Of a stretch of 64,000 nucleotides of DNA, positions 10,033 through 18,464 are shown in pieces; the stretch's first letter is position 1, and each line of letters starts with the position of its first letter. Origin of the DNA: Tateyamaria omphalii (GTDB lineage Bacteria; Pseudomonadota; Alphaproteobacteria; Rhodobacterales; Rhodobacteraceae); contig NZ_BMWT01000003.1 of assembly GCF_014651375.1 (NCBI RefSeq), forward strand, positions 604,521 through 668,520, written 5' to 3'. Position numbers and translations under genes: made by a program. The notes beneath the pieces are model-generated. The model had not been told where the DNA came from. It did not search any database and worked only from the letters and a program-made list of their open reading frames with translations.

Positions 10033-11631
10033 CTAGACCATCATTTCCTTGGTTGCGCTGAGTGTTACATCCGGATAGTCACGTGCGACGCGGTCAATAT
10101 CCCACTGCAAACGCGTCAGGTAAACGATGTCGCCATCGTGGTCATGGCTGATGTGTTGTTTGTTGCTTTCCGTAAACTTATCAACGGCTTGCTTGTCGCC
10201 GCTCACCCAACGAGCAGACGTGAACTGCGATTGTTCGAAGCGCACGGGCAAGCCGTACTCCAGCTCAATTCGGCTGGCGAGCACTTCGAATTGCAGTGCA
10301 CCCACCACGCCCACGATAAAGCCCGATCCAATGGACGGTTTGAATACTTTGGCCGCCCCTTCCTCGGCAAATTGCATCAGCGCCTTTTCCAGGTGCTTCG
10401 CTTTGAGAGGATCACCGGCGCGCACGCCTTGCAGTAGCTCGGGGGCAAAGCTGGGGATACCTGTAACACGCAAAGCTTCACCTTCGGTTAACGTGTCGCC
10501 GATGCGCAGTTGGCCGTGGTTCGGTATGCCGATGATGTCGCCCGCCCAAGCCTCTTCCGCGAGTTCGCGGTCGGAGGCGAGGAACATGACAGGGTTTGAA
10601 ATCGCCATGGGTTTCTTGGACCGTACGTGGGTCAGTTTCATGCCGCGTTTGAAGTGGCCGGACGCCATGCGGAGGAAGGCGACGCGGTCGCGGTGCTTGG
10701 GATCCATGTTGGCTTGCACTTTGAAGACAAAGCCGGAGACCTTTGATTCTTCAGGGGAAATCTGGCGCGGTTGGGCAGACTGAACCTGGGGTTCTGGCCC
10801 GTAATTCGCAATCCCTTCCATCAATTCTTTGACACCAAACGAGTTGATGGCGGAGCCGAACCAGATGGGGGTCAAAGTGCCTTGCAGCATTGCTTCGGCG
10901 TTCAGCGGCGGCAGCAATTCCCGGGCCATTTCCAGCTCTTCGCGAAGCTGGTTCAACTGCGCTTCGGGCACGTGTTCGGCCAGTTTGGAGTCATCCAGGC
11001 CGTTGATTTCAATGCTTTCGGCAACTTTGTTGCGGTCAGCGCGGTCCATCAGTTCGAGCCGGTCGCGCAGGATGTCGTAGCAGCCGATGAAGTCGCGACC
11101 TATGCCGATGGGCCAGGACGCGGGGGTCACGTCGATCGCCAGGTTTTCCTGAATTTCGTCAATGATCTCAAAGACGTCGCGGCTTTCCCGGTCCATCTTG
11201 TTACAGAAAGTTAGGATCGGCAGGTCACGCAGGCGGCAGACCTCGAAAAGCTTTTGCGTCTGGCTCTCCACACCCTTGGCGCCGTCGATGACCATGATGG
11301 CCGCGTCCACTGCCGTGAGCGTGCGATAGGTGTCTTCGGAGAAGTCGGAGTGGCCGGGTGTGTCGACAAGATTGAACCGGAACTCTTTGAAATCAAAGGA
11401 CATCGCCGAAGCGGAGACAGAGATGCCGCGGTCCTTCTCCATCGCCATGAAGTCGGAGCGGGTGCGGCGTGCTTCGCCCTTGGCCCGGACCTGTCCGGCC
11501 ATCTGGATGGCTCCGCCGAACAGCAGGAACTTTTCGGTCAGGGTCGTCTTGCCCGCGTCAGGGTGCGAGATGATCGCGAAGGTGCGGCGACGGGCGATTT
11601 CGGGGGGCAATTCAGGGCGGTTATCCAACAT
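10033..11631 (-). CDS. prfC: Peptide chain release factor 3
   Basis: GTPase that recycles release factors RF1 and RF2 from the ribosome after translation ends. The G-domain motifs are clear: G1 HPDAGKTT (about residues 23-30), G3 DTPGH and G4 NKMD. The 532-residue length matches RF3. The start MLDNRPELPPEIARRRTFA is typical. It is followed on the same strand by a hypothetical protein and a glycosyltransferase. Confidence 0.96.
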   Translation of the reverse strand: MLDNRPELPPEIARRRTFAIISHPDAGKTTLTEKFLLFGGAIQMAGQVRAKGEARRTRSDFMAMEKDRGISVSASAMSFDFKEFRFNLVDTPGHSDFSEDTYRTLTAVDAAIMVIDGAKGVESQTQKLFEVCRLRDLPILTFCNKMDRESRDVFEIIDEIQENLAIDVTPASWPIGIGRDFIGCYDILRDRLELMDRADRNKVAESIEINGLDDSKLAEHVPEAQLNQLREELEMARELLPPLNAEAMLQGTLTPIWFGSAINSFGVKELMEGIANYGPEPQVQSAQPRQISPEESKVSGFVFKVQANMDPKHRDRVAFLRMASGHFKRGMKLTHVRSKKPMAISNPVMFLASDRELAEEAWAGDIIGIPNHGQLRIGDTLTEGEALRVTGIPSFAPELLQGVRAGDPLKAKHLEKALMQFAEEGAAKVFKPSIGSGFIVGVVGALQFEVLASRIELEYGLPVRFEQSQFTSARWVSGDKQAVDKFTESNKQHISHDHDGDIVYLTRLQWDIDRVARDYPDVTLSATKEMMV

Positions 11632-11821
11632 GGGCGCCGTATATCCGGCGTCTCAAACCGGGGCAAGCGTGGCATGTTCTGAGGCCAGCAGCAGGGTGCC
11701 ATCCCCCGTGCAGCATCCGTACACCCCCTGTGCACCCCCAACGCACGCTTGGGTCAGGGCGCGTTAACCCTTTGGTGACAGTCTTGCCCCTGTGCGCAGA
11801 TAGCAAACAGGAGCCGACGCC

Positions 11822-12196
11822 ATGCACCAGAGCCAACGCAAAGCCCAACTGGACCTGATGGTGACGCTGGACCGTCATCAGGGCGAGATGCGGTACAAGC
11901 ATATTGAGGACTCGATCCCGGCGGCATGGAACGGGCTGGACAGTTTCGATGGCGTCAAACCGCACAAGACGCGCGTCACCATTCGACTGGATGCGGACAT
12001 GGTGAAGTGGTTTCGCAAGCTCGGGCCGAATTACTCCCAACGAATGAATGACGTGTTGCGCATCTACTGGTCCGCATTGATGGGCGGGCAGATCACGGCT
12101 TTTGTCGGGGATGACCCGATGCCACGGATGTCGCTGGAGATGAATGCGCTGAACAAGCGGATGAAAGAGCTGAGCGCCGAAATGGGGATCACCTGA
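11822..12196 (+). CDS. BrnA-like antitoxin domain protein, without a BrnT partner
   Basis: A 124-residue protein. Its middle (KTRVTIRLDADMVKWFRKLG, about residues 58-77, then YSQRMNDVLR) matches the ribbon-helix-helix pattern of BrnA antitoxins. A good AGGAG site precedes the ATG. No BrnT-like toxin gene is adjacent: upstream is prfC in the other direction and downstream a SnoaL-like gene. It may be a stand-alone DNA-binding regulator. The N-terminal extension is longer than in typical BrnA. Confidence 0.8.
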   Translation: MHQSQRKAQLDLMVTLDRHQGEMRYKHIEDSIPAAWNGLDSFDGVKPHKTRVTIRLDADMVKWFRKLGPNYSQRMNDVLRIYWSALMGGQITAFVGDDPMPRMSLEMNALNKRMKELSAEMGIT

Positions 12197-12203
12197 GGCT
12201 TCG

Positions 12204-12218
12204 TGACAAAAACTGTCA
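12204..12218 (+). promoter_or_regulatory. Inverted-repeat motif upstream of the SnoaL-like gene
   Basis: TGACA, five bases (AAAAC), then TGTCA form a perfect inverted repeat, 48 bases before the ATG at 12266. TAGGGT follows TGTCAG after 10 bases and could serve as a -10 element. A similar pattern is found at 16100-16114 and at 22747-22770. It is a candidate activator or repressor site; the WYL regulator at 21652-22323 is a possible binder. Confidence 0.5.
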
Positions 12219-12265
12219 GTGGGGCGGCGTAGGGTTGGGATATTCATTCCAATGAGGATATCGCC

Positions 12266-12631
12266 ATGACGTTAAATGAAATCGCCGACAAATTGGTCGA
12301 AGGCTGCCGCAACAACACCTCGGCCGCAAATCTGGACATGCTGTATGCGGCTGACGCCGTTTCGGTCGAGGCCATGGACAATGGCATGGGGCGCGAGGTT
12401 CAGGGTATCCCAGCAATCCGCGGCAAGCACGAATGGTGGGAGGCCACGTTCGACGTGCTGGATGCGTCGGTGTCCGACGCGATGCTGCATCCGGACGACC
12501 GCTTTGCCGTGATTTTTGAGCTGAAGGCCAAGCACAAGGAAAGTGGCGAAGTCACCGACATGAAAGAGGTGGCGCTGTATACGGTCGCGGATGGAAAGAT
12601 CGCACGGGAAGAGTTTTTCTACGCGGTCTGA
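12266..12631 (+). CDS. SnoaL/NTF2-like family protein
   Basis: A 121-residue protein with the small alpha+beta cone fold of the SnoaL/ketosteroid isomerase-like group: an N-terminal helix, the NLDMLYAADAVSVEA segment and a C-terminal sheet ending DGKIAREEFFY. The reaction, if any, is unknown. The start ATG has GAGGA upstream. The stop TGA is directly followed by the stop of the convergent gene (TGATCA). An inverted-repeat motif shared with two other genes lies upstream. Confidence 0.82.
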   Translation: MTLNEIADKLVEGCRNNTSAANLDMLYAADAVSVEAMDNGMGREVQGIPAIRGKHEWWEATFDVLDASVSDAMLHPDDRFAVIFELKAKHKESGEVTDMKEVALYTVADGKIAREEFFYAV

Positions 12632-13144
12632 TCAGTCTTTGCGACGCAGCCGAATGCTGTGAAACAACCCTTTCTCCGTGTTTCCCCGCAGCTCGATCAC
12701 CGTCGTTCCTTTGTTGTATTTGGAACTTGAACGGGTTGCGGGGTCCCAGCCGTTTTGCTGCAGGAGTGTTTTCGCGAGTTTCAGCGATGTTGCATAGTTG
12801 AGGTCAGGTCGAAACAGGAACACGGCACAGGAATCGGTTGTGCCGACCGGTTGATAAATGGTGCGTGCCGCCGGGTTGTCCAGAAATTCCGACCCTTGAC
12901 CGGTGTCCCGTTGCCAGGTCACAGAAGGCCGTTCCGGGTCGATCAGATCAATACCGGCGGCGACAAGTGCTTGACGCTGCATCGCTCCGTCAGTGAGTTC
13001 GGATGTGCAACTGCCTATTGCTGTCGCCAATGTGCGTTCAATTTCGTCTTGCCCGAGCGTTTGCGCCATTGCAGCAGAGACCAACAGGTTTAAAGCAATC
13101 ACGAGTGCGGAGGCCATGGCAGGGCGGAGATGCATTTTGAACAT
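12632..13144 (-). CDS. Hypothetical secreted protein
   Basis: About 170 residues. The N-terminus has a basic start, a hydrophobic core (MASALVIALNLLVSAAMAQ) and an AMA-Q cleavage site, so it is probably exported to the periplasm. The mature part has two cysteines that could form a disulfide, but I recognise no family. The ORF can begin at a TTG at 13168, at ATG 13144 or at ATG 13135; none has a strong ribosome binding site. ATG 13144 is used here. Confidence 0.7.
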   Translation of the reverse strand: MFKMHLRPAMASALVIALNLLVSAAMAQTLGQDEIERTLATAIGSCTSELTDGAMQRQALVAAGIDLIDPERPSVTWQRDTGQGSEFLDNPAARTIYQPVGTTDSCAVFLFRPDLNYATSLKLAKTLLQQNGWDPATRSSSKYNKGTTVIELRGNTEKGLFHSIRLRRKD

Positions 13145-13208
13145 GCGGGCACAATAGCTGTCATCCAACCTCGCGCAAGACGGGAAATTGGGGCAAGCTG
13201 TGGGGTTT

Positions 13209-14048
13209 TTAGGGCCTGGCGATCAGCACATCACACAGGGGCTCCCGCATCAGATCGGTCGCAAGAGAACCAAGAATGCTGCGGGCTGCGCCGACCCGTC
13301 CATGGGCGCCAACCGCAATCAGGTCCACGTTGCCCGTGTCTACCTTGCGACGGAGAATAGGATAGGGCACGCCTGCCAGAATTTCGAGTTGTTCCATCCG
13401 CTCTTTTGGCAACTCCTCAGTTCGCATCCACGCCTTGGCCGCGCTTTCAGCCTCTTGTCGGAACGATGCTTCGATGGCGTCGGCAGCGGCCTTGGTTTGC
13501 GACAGCATTCCAGAATAGGGGATGTGCAGCGCATGGACCGGGTTGATCGTCGCGGTCGGGGCTAGGGTGTGCGCCATCCGGATGGCTCCGCTAGAGGCTG
13601 GGGAGAAGTCGCAGGCAGACAGAACCGTGGAATAGGCATGATCGACACGGTCCGTCACCAGAAGAACAGGAGTCGAGATGCGCCGCACGATGCGTTGCAT
13701 CGTCGTTTCACGTACCGCGTCCAAAAACGGTCGTTGGCGATGCGTGCCCATGATCAGCAGGTCCACATCGTCCGTGCAGGCGCGAATGATGTTGGCGCAC
13801 GGATCGCCTGGCTCGGCCTTTATTGTGACATTCACCCCATCGCAGACCGTATCGACGAACCGGTCCAGAGTTGCGCGGGCCTTGGCGTGGAGCGTGTCGA
13901 TGATCTCAAGCGGCATGGCATCATCCAGCACCGTCAGGACGGTCAATGCTGCGCCATGTTCCCGCGCAATTTGCGCGGCCCGTCGCACGGCCCGATCAGA
14001 TCGAATGGACAGGTCGGTGGCAACAAGGATCGATGTCAGCTTGGTCAT
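13209..14048 (-). CDS. Universal stress protein with two UspA domains
   Basis: A 279-residue tandem UspA protein. The first half starts TSILVATDLSIRSDRAV, the usual UspA strand-1 and Asp motif. The second half ends with VGAHGRVGAARSILGSLATDLM, which fits the ATP-binding G-2X-G-9X-G-S motif; the first half has lost this motif (MGTHRQRPFLDAVRETTM). So probably only one nucleotide site is intact. Such proteins act in the cytosol under stress. It is a single gene, not in an obvious operon. Confidence 0.9.
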   Translation of the reverse strand: MTKLTSILVATDLSIRSDRAVRRAAQIAREHGAALTVLTVLDDAMPLEIIDTLHAKARATLDRFVDTVCDGVNVTIKAEPGDPCANIIRACTDDVDLLIMGTHRQRPFLDAVRETTMQRIVRRISTPVLLVTDRVDHAYSTVLSACDFSPASSGAIRMAHTLAPTATINPVHALHIPYSGMLSQTKAAADAIEASFRQEAESAAKAWMRTEELPKERMEQLEILAGVPYPILRRKVDTGNVDLIAVGAHGRVGAARSILGSLATDLMREPLCDVLIARP

Positions 14049-14132
14049 TGAAGTCTCCGTTTCAGATGCATGAACCTGATGTGGAGATTATGGCCCTCGC
14101 TTGCCTTGATATGCGTCAAGCGTCGGCGGATT

Positions 14133-15134
14133 TTAGCGCGTTGATGCCCGTTTAAGCAATTCGGCAGCGTCCGGACGGTTCAAGAGGCTCTCGGTGACAT
14201 CGAGCCCGGACAGGCTTGTGTTGCTGTGCGACACAAGTTGCGATGACACTTCTTCGGGTACAACCGGAATGGTCCGCGTATCGATCAGCATGGATTCTGC
14301 GGCGATCCCTTCGGCATAGATGATTTGGTGCGTGTCAAAGAGCAGTTCAAAGTAGTCGACGAATCCGCCGTCCTGCACGAACACGCTGTCATTGTTGACG
14401 AGGTGCCGCGCCTTGATGAGGAGCTCGGACCGCCCCGCGCCAAGGCGATCTTTGCGTTGATAGATAAACAGCCGGTGATCCGGTGACACGATCAGGTCAC
14501 GTTCATTGTTCAACGTACCGGCACGGATGCAGATGGGGGCGAAATCACCCGTGGCCCGCACGGTGGACTGCCCGACCCATCGCACCTGCTGAACGCCGTC
14601 ATTGCGAGTCAGCACACGGTCTCCAACCGACAGGTCCTCAATCGGTATTTGTTTGCCAGATGCCATGGTTATATGGGTGCCGCGCGTGAAACGGGCGCAG
14701 GTGAGATGCGCAAACTTGCTGCGTGCATCCTCGCGATCAATGCCAACAAGGGCGTAGTCCGTTCGCGGTTCGAGCCGGGCCAGTGGCAGCAGGTAGACCT
14801 GATCAATCGTGCCGACTGTGTCCACTTCGACCAATACGATTGCATCCGTGATCTTGCCATCCGGCGACATCAACGTCAGAGCGCAATCGAGGTGAATGGC
14901 GGCGCCGGGTGTTCCGCATTCGCTGCCTTCCGCGACGGTCAGGTGTGACGGGTCCCCGGCATGTGTCGACAACCGTTCTGGCTGAGCAGAGGCGGCCAAG
15001 GCATAGATGTCGTCAAGCATCATATCGTCGGCGCAGGCCAGAGGATCGCCCAAATTGGCCCCTTCGCTTACCACAAAGCTTTCTGCCCGGAAGACGGACA
15101 TGCTTTGCGCGGGGGTGTCTGCAATCATTGTCAT
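14133..15134 (-). CDS. Hint-domain protein
   Basis: A 333-residue protein. A Hedgehog/intein (Hint) domain starts near residue 150: ARFTRGTHITMASG, then PIEDLSVGDRVLTRNDG, VRWVGQSTV, and later RDLIVSPDHRLFIYQ. The usual Hint nucleophile, a Cys before the FTxGT motif, is Arg here; a Cys lies two residues before it. No C-terminal secretion domain is obvious. It is a single gene divergent from an SDR. Roseobacters often encode several such proteins; their function is not established. Confidence 0.85.
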   Translation of the reverse strand: MTMIADTPAQSMSVFRAESFVVSEGANLGDPLACADDMMLDDIYALAASAQPERLSTHAGDPSHLTVAEGSECGTPGAAIHLDCALTLMSPDGKITDAIVLVEVDTVGTIDQVYLLPLARLEPRTDYALVGIDREDARSKFAHLTCARFTRGTHITMASGKQIPIEDLSVGDRVLTRNDGVQQVRWVGQSTVRATGDFAPICIRAGTLNNERDLIVSPDHRLFIYQRKDRLGAGRSELLIKARHLVNNDSVFVQDGGFVDYFELLFDTHQIIYAEGIAAESMLIDTRTIPVVPEEVSSQLVSHSNTSLSGLDVTESLLNRPDAAELLKRASTR

Positions 15135-15271
15135 TGTTGTGCTGCTTGGGCCTCGGAGGAACTGCTAAAATAGAATTGTGGCGCGGGTCGGTCAACGGCT
15201 CGGCGTTTTACTGGCGCATTGGTGAACGTAGCGTTACCAGTTGGTGTGACAATAGGCACAGGAGAGCGGTG

Positions 15272-16051
15272 ATGGACCTTGGAATTGCGGGAAAACGGGC
15301 GGTTGTATGCGCGTCGTCGAAGGGACTTGGATTGGGATGTGCAGAGGCTTTGGCGGCTGCAGGTGTTCATCTGGTGATGAACGCCCGCGGCTCGGACGCG
15401 CTTGAAGCGTCGGCAGAGGCGATTCGCGCGGCCCACGGCGTAGAGGTGCAAACGATTGCCGCAGATGTGACAACGGCTGAGGGGCAGGGTGCATTGATCG
15501 CCGCTGCAGGGGATGCCGACATTCTGGTCAATAACGCCGGCGGCCCGCCTCCCGGCATGTGGCATGATTGGGACCGTGATGATTTCATCAAGGCGTTGGA
15601 TGCCAACATGCTGGCCCCCATTGCTCTGATCAAAGCCCTTGTGCCTGGCATGATGGATCGCGGCTGGGGCCGTGTGGTGAACATCACGTCGCAATCGGTG
15701 AAAGCTCCCATTCCCGTGCTTGGTTTGTCCAATTCGGCCCGTGCGGGTCTGACCGGCTACGTGGCAGGAACCTCGCGGCAGGTGGCGAACAAGGGCGTGA
15801 CCATCAACAACCTGCTTCCCGGCATTCACGCTACGGACCGGGCGGATGCGCTGGATGGGGGCGTGGTTGCGGCCAAGGGGATCACGTTGGAAGAGGCGCG
15901 GGCTGAACGCGCAGCCACCATTCCAGCGGGCCGCTATGGCACACGGGAAGAGTTTGGCGCGGCTTGCGCGTTCCTATGTTCACAGCACGCGGGCTTTATT
16001 GTTGGGCAGAACCTGCTGCTGGATGGCGGGGCGACTGTGGCGACAATTTAA
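15272..16051 (+). CDS. SDR-family oxidoreductase with atypical active site
   Basis: A 259-residue short-chain dehydrogenase. The cofactor-binding motif SSKGLGLG (near residue 15) and NNAGG are present. The Ser of the catalytic set is in NITSQSV, but the expected YxxxK is replaced by SNSAR (GLSNSARAGLTG). A subgroup of SDR proteins shares this LSNxxRxG pattern, so it may be a true variant rather than a dead enzyme. The frame is open further upstream, but ATG 15272 has GGAGAG just before it. The substrate is not known. Confidence 0.88.
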   Translation: MDLGIAGKRAVVCASSKGLGLGCAEALAAAGVHLVMNARGSDALEASAEAIRAAHGVEVQTIAADVTTAEGQGALIAAAGDADILVNNAGGPPPGMWHDWDRDDFIKALDANMLAPIALIKALVPGMMDRGWGRVVNITSQSVKAPIPVLGLSNSARAGLTGYVAGTSRQVANKGVTINNLLPGIHATDRADALDGGVVAAKGITLEEARAERAATIPAGRYGTREEFGAACAFLCSQHAGFIVGQNLLLDGGATVATI

Positions 16052-16099
16052 GGCGCGGTTGCATCGGCAGACGCGACCAATGGCAAGGGTCGCTTCTGC

Positions 16100-16114
16100 T
16101 GTCAAAAATTGTCA
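16100..16114 (+). promoter_or_regulatory. TGTCA-N5-TGTCA motif upstream of the alkylation repair gene
   Basis: TGTCA, AAAAT, TGTCA: the same spacing as the motif at 12204, with one arm differing by one base from a perfect inverted repeat. It lies 59 bases before the ATG at 16174. TATTGG follows TGTCAG after 11 bases and could be a -10 element. Possibly bound by the same regulator as the site at 22747. Confidence 0.4.
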
Positions 16115-16173
16115 GCGTCCTGGGGCTATTGGGACTTTGCACGCAACCCTCTTTGCATTGAAGGATAGACCCA

Positions 16174-17301
16174 ATGGCCAAGGCGCAGCCGACTTTTTCG
16201 CTGAAAGACCAACTGTTCAACACGGAGTCCTTGGGTGACTTGGCGGACGAGTTCGTAGCGGGGGTTCCCGGCTTCGACCGTGATGCCTTTCATGCGGCTG
16301 CCTTGTCCGGCATTGCCGAGCGGTCACTGATGGAGTGTCTGGATTGGTTTGCGGATTGTCTGGAGCCGCATCTGGCGGCTGATTTCCCAACGATGGCGGA
16401 CCAGTTGCAAGCGGCGATGCCGCCCCGGCTTGACCCCACGCTGCGCGATGACGATTTTGGTCGCTTCATTCACGCGGTACCGGGGGTGTTGGCGGTCCGG
16501 CATGGGCTGGAGGATCATCGGGAGCGCGCGTTGGACCTGCTTTATGAAGCCACGCAGCGCTTTTCCATGGAGTTTTACATCCGCGCCTTCCTGAACCGGT
16601 GGACAGATGAAACACTGGCCCGCCTCGAGATGTGGGCGGGTGACGACAACTACCATGTCCGGCGATTGGTCAGTGAAGGGATGCGGCCCAAACTGCCCTG
16701 GGCACGGAAGGTGGAGCTGACGCTGGATCAAACCTTGCCCCTGTTGGATCGCTTGCAGGCGGATTCCACGCGCTTTGTCACCCGATCTGTGGCCAACCAT
16801 CTCAATGACGTGGCCAAGACCGCGCCTGACGCCGTGTTGGAGCGGTTGGCCGTCTGGGAGGCGCAAGCCACGCAGGATGCCAAAGAGAGGGCGTGGATGC
16901 GCCGCCATGCCCTGCGGACGTTGGTCAAGGACGGGCATCCGGGCGCGATGGAGATGCTGGGCTATCGCGGTGATGCGGACCTGTCGGTGTCCGTTGATGT
17001 GGCCTCGCCAAAGGTGCCGTTGGGTGACGGGCTGGAATTCACCGTCACATTGCAGGGGCCTGAGGCAACCCCTGTCCTGGTCGATTATCGCATCCGGTTT
17101 GCGCGGCCGGGGGGTAAAACCGGTGAAAAAGTGTTCAAGCTGAAGGTGGCCGAGGTGAAACCCGGCAAGCCGCTGGTGCTGAAAAAGGTACACAAACTGA
17201 AGGCCAATGCGACGACCTTTGAACTGCATCCCGGTGCACATGGGTTGGTAGTTCAAGTGAACGGGGTGGATCGGGCGGAGGCGTCATTCGACATCGTTTA
17301 G
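16174..17301 (+). CDS. DNA alkylation repair protein (HEAT-repeat type)
   Basis: A 375-residue protein related to the AlkC/AlkD group of HEAT-repeat glycosylases, which remove alkylated bases from DNA. The first 270 residues are helical repeats with the typical segments NYHVRRLVSEGMRPKLPW and VTRSVANHLNDVAK. The last 100 residues are a beta-rich domain (LSVSVDVASPKVPLGDGLEF), which also occurs in this group. An inverted-repeat motif lies upstream. Whether it is closer to AlkC or AlkD cannot be settled by reading. Confidence 0.85.
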   Translation: MAKAQPTFSLKDQLFNTESLGDLADEFVAGVPGFDRDAFHAAALSGIAERSLMECLDWFADCLEPHLAADFPTMADQLQAAMPPRLDPTLRDDDFGRFIHAVPGVLAVRHGLEDHRERALDLLYEATQRFSMEFYIRAFLNRWTDETLARLEMWAGDDNYHVRRLVSEGMRPKLPWARKVELTLDQTLPLLDRLQADSTRFVTRSVANHLNDVAKTAPDAVLERLAVWEAQATQDAKERAWMRRHALRTLVKDGHPGAMEMLGYRGDADLSVSVDVASPKVPLGDGLEFTVTLQGPEATPVLVDYRIRFARPGGKTGEKVFKLKVAEVKPGKPLVLKKVHKLKANATTFELHPGAHGLVVQVNGVDRAEASFDIV

Positions 17302-17365
17302 GGTTGGTGTGTGCACTCTTTGCTGCGCAAATTCGCCCACCCACCAACCCGGTCGTCCATGGACG
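17301..17365. other. Inverted repeat downstream of the alkylation repair gene
   Basis: GGGTTGGTG at 17301-17309 pairs perfectly with CACCAACCC at 17342-17350, and CGTCCATGGACG at 17354-17365 is a perfect palindrome. There is no T-run, so it is not a classical intrinsic terminator. It could act as an mRNA 3' end stem. Confidence 0.4.
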
Positions 17366-17477
17366 GTCAGGCGGATGACATGTGAAAACGCTTTTGCGTC
17401 AGGTATGGATGTCTCGTGTTTTTGTGCGCAGCGCCCGTGATCGGTTCGGTCGAGGCGTTTTCAAGGAGTAAGAACCG

Positions 17478-18266
17478 GTGAATGTAATATGGCTGTCTGA
17501 CCCACATTTCACGCATGAAGGTGACGTGCTTGGCCATGACCCCCGTGTCCGGCTTCGGGCCGCCATTGATCATATCAATGCGCACCATACCGATGCGCGG
17601 TTCTGCGTCATTTCCGGTGACATGGTCAATCGGGGTGCTGAGGATGACTACACCGCGCTGCATACCCAGCTGGACAGACTTTCGATACCGTTTCTGCCCA
17701 TGGTGGGGAACCACGATAATCGCGCTTTGCTCCGGCAGTTTTTGCCTCTGCCTGACACTTGTATGTCCCGCTTTGTCCAGTACCATGTTTCGACGCCCGA
17801 AGGGCTGATCGTTTGTCTGGATACGCAGAAAGAGGGATCGGATGGCGGAGAGTTCTGTCGCGAGCGCCGTGCGTGGCTGACCGATGTGCTTGAGAAGGCG
17901 GAGGGCGTGCCAGTTTATCTGTTTATGCATCACCCGCCGCATTCTTTGGGATTGCCAATGCAAGACACCGGGAAAATGGAAGAGGGCGCGGCGTTTCTTG
18001 ACCTCGTTTCGAAGTATGAGTGCGTGAAGTACATGTTTATTGGTCATGTTCATCGCCCCATCACCGGAACTGTGCGCGGGGTGCCATTCGCGACGATGCG
18101 GTCCGTTCTGTATCAAGCTCCGGCGCCGCGGCCTGACTGGGATTGGGAGTCCTTCAGCCCCGGTCAGGAGGCCCCGAACCTTGGCGTGCTTACTATCTCG
18201 GGCACATCAGTGACCCTTCAATACGAGCAATTCTGTTCGTACCAGCGCGGTGTGCGTGACCAGTAG
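17478..18266 (+). CDS. Metallophosphoesterase, cyclic nucleotide phosphodiesterase-like
   Basis: A 262-residue class III phosphodiesterase-like protein. The dimetal motifs are all present: SDPHFT (D8, H10), SGDMVN, GNHDNR, MHHPPH and GHVHRP. This set and the length match CpdA-type cAMP phosphodiesterases, which lower intracellular cAMP. No signal peptide is seen, so it is cytosolic. The start ATG has AAGGAG upstream. Cyclic nucleotide specificity is inferred from family resemblance only. Confidence 0.88.
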   Translation: MNVIWLSDPHFTHEGDVLGHDPRVRLRAAIDHINAHHTDARFCVISGDMVNRGAEDDYTALHTQLDRLSIPFLPMVGNHDNRALLRQFLPLPDTCMSRFVQYHVSTPEGLIVCLDTQKEGSDGGEFCRERRAWLTDVLEKAEGVPVYLFMHHPPHSLGLPMQDTGKMEEGAAFLDLVSKYECVKYMFIGHVHRPITGTVRGVPFATMRSVLYQAPAPRPDWDWESFSPGQEAPNLGVLTISGTSVTLQYEQFCSYQRGVRDQ

Positions 18267-18464
18267 GTCCGTACTCTGACCGGATGGTGTTCGTTGCGCG
18301 TTTGCTTGCTTGGCTTGAATCTTCAAGTGATCTGAGAATCGGTGCCTTCGACACAAACGTCCGGATCCGCAGGGAACCAATTGGTTCACAAAGCTGTCAG
18401 GCGGGCTGGATGGGGCTGAGCGCGCCTGTTACCTGCCGGTAAACCCTTACCGAAAGGTCCATAA

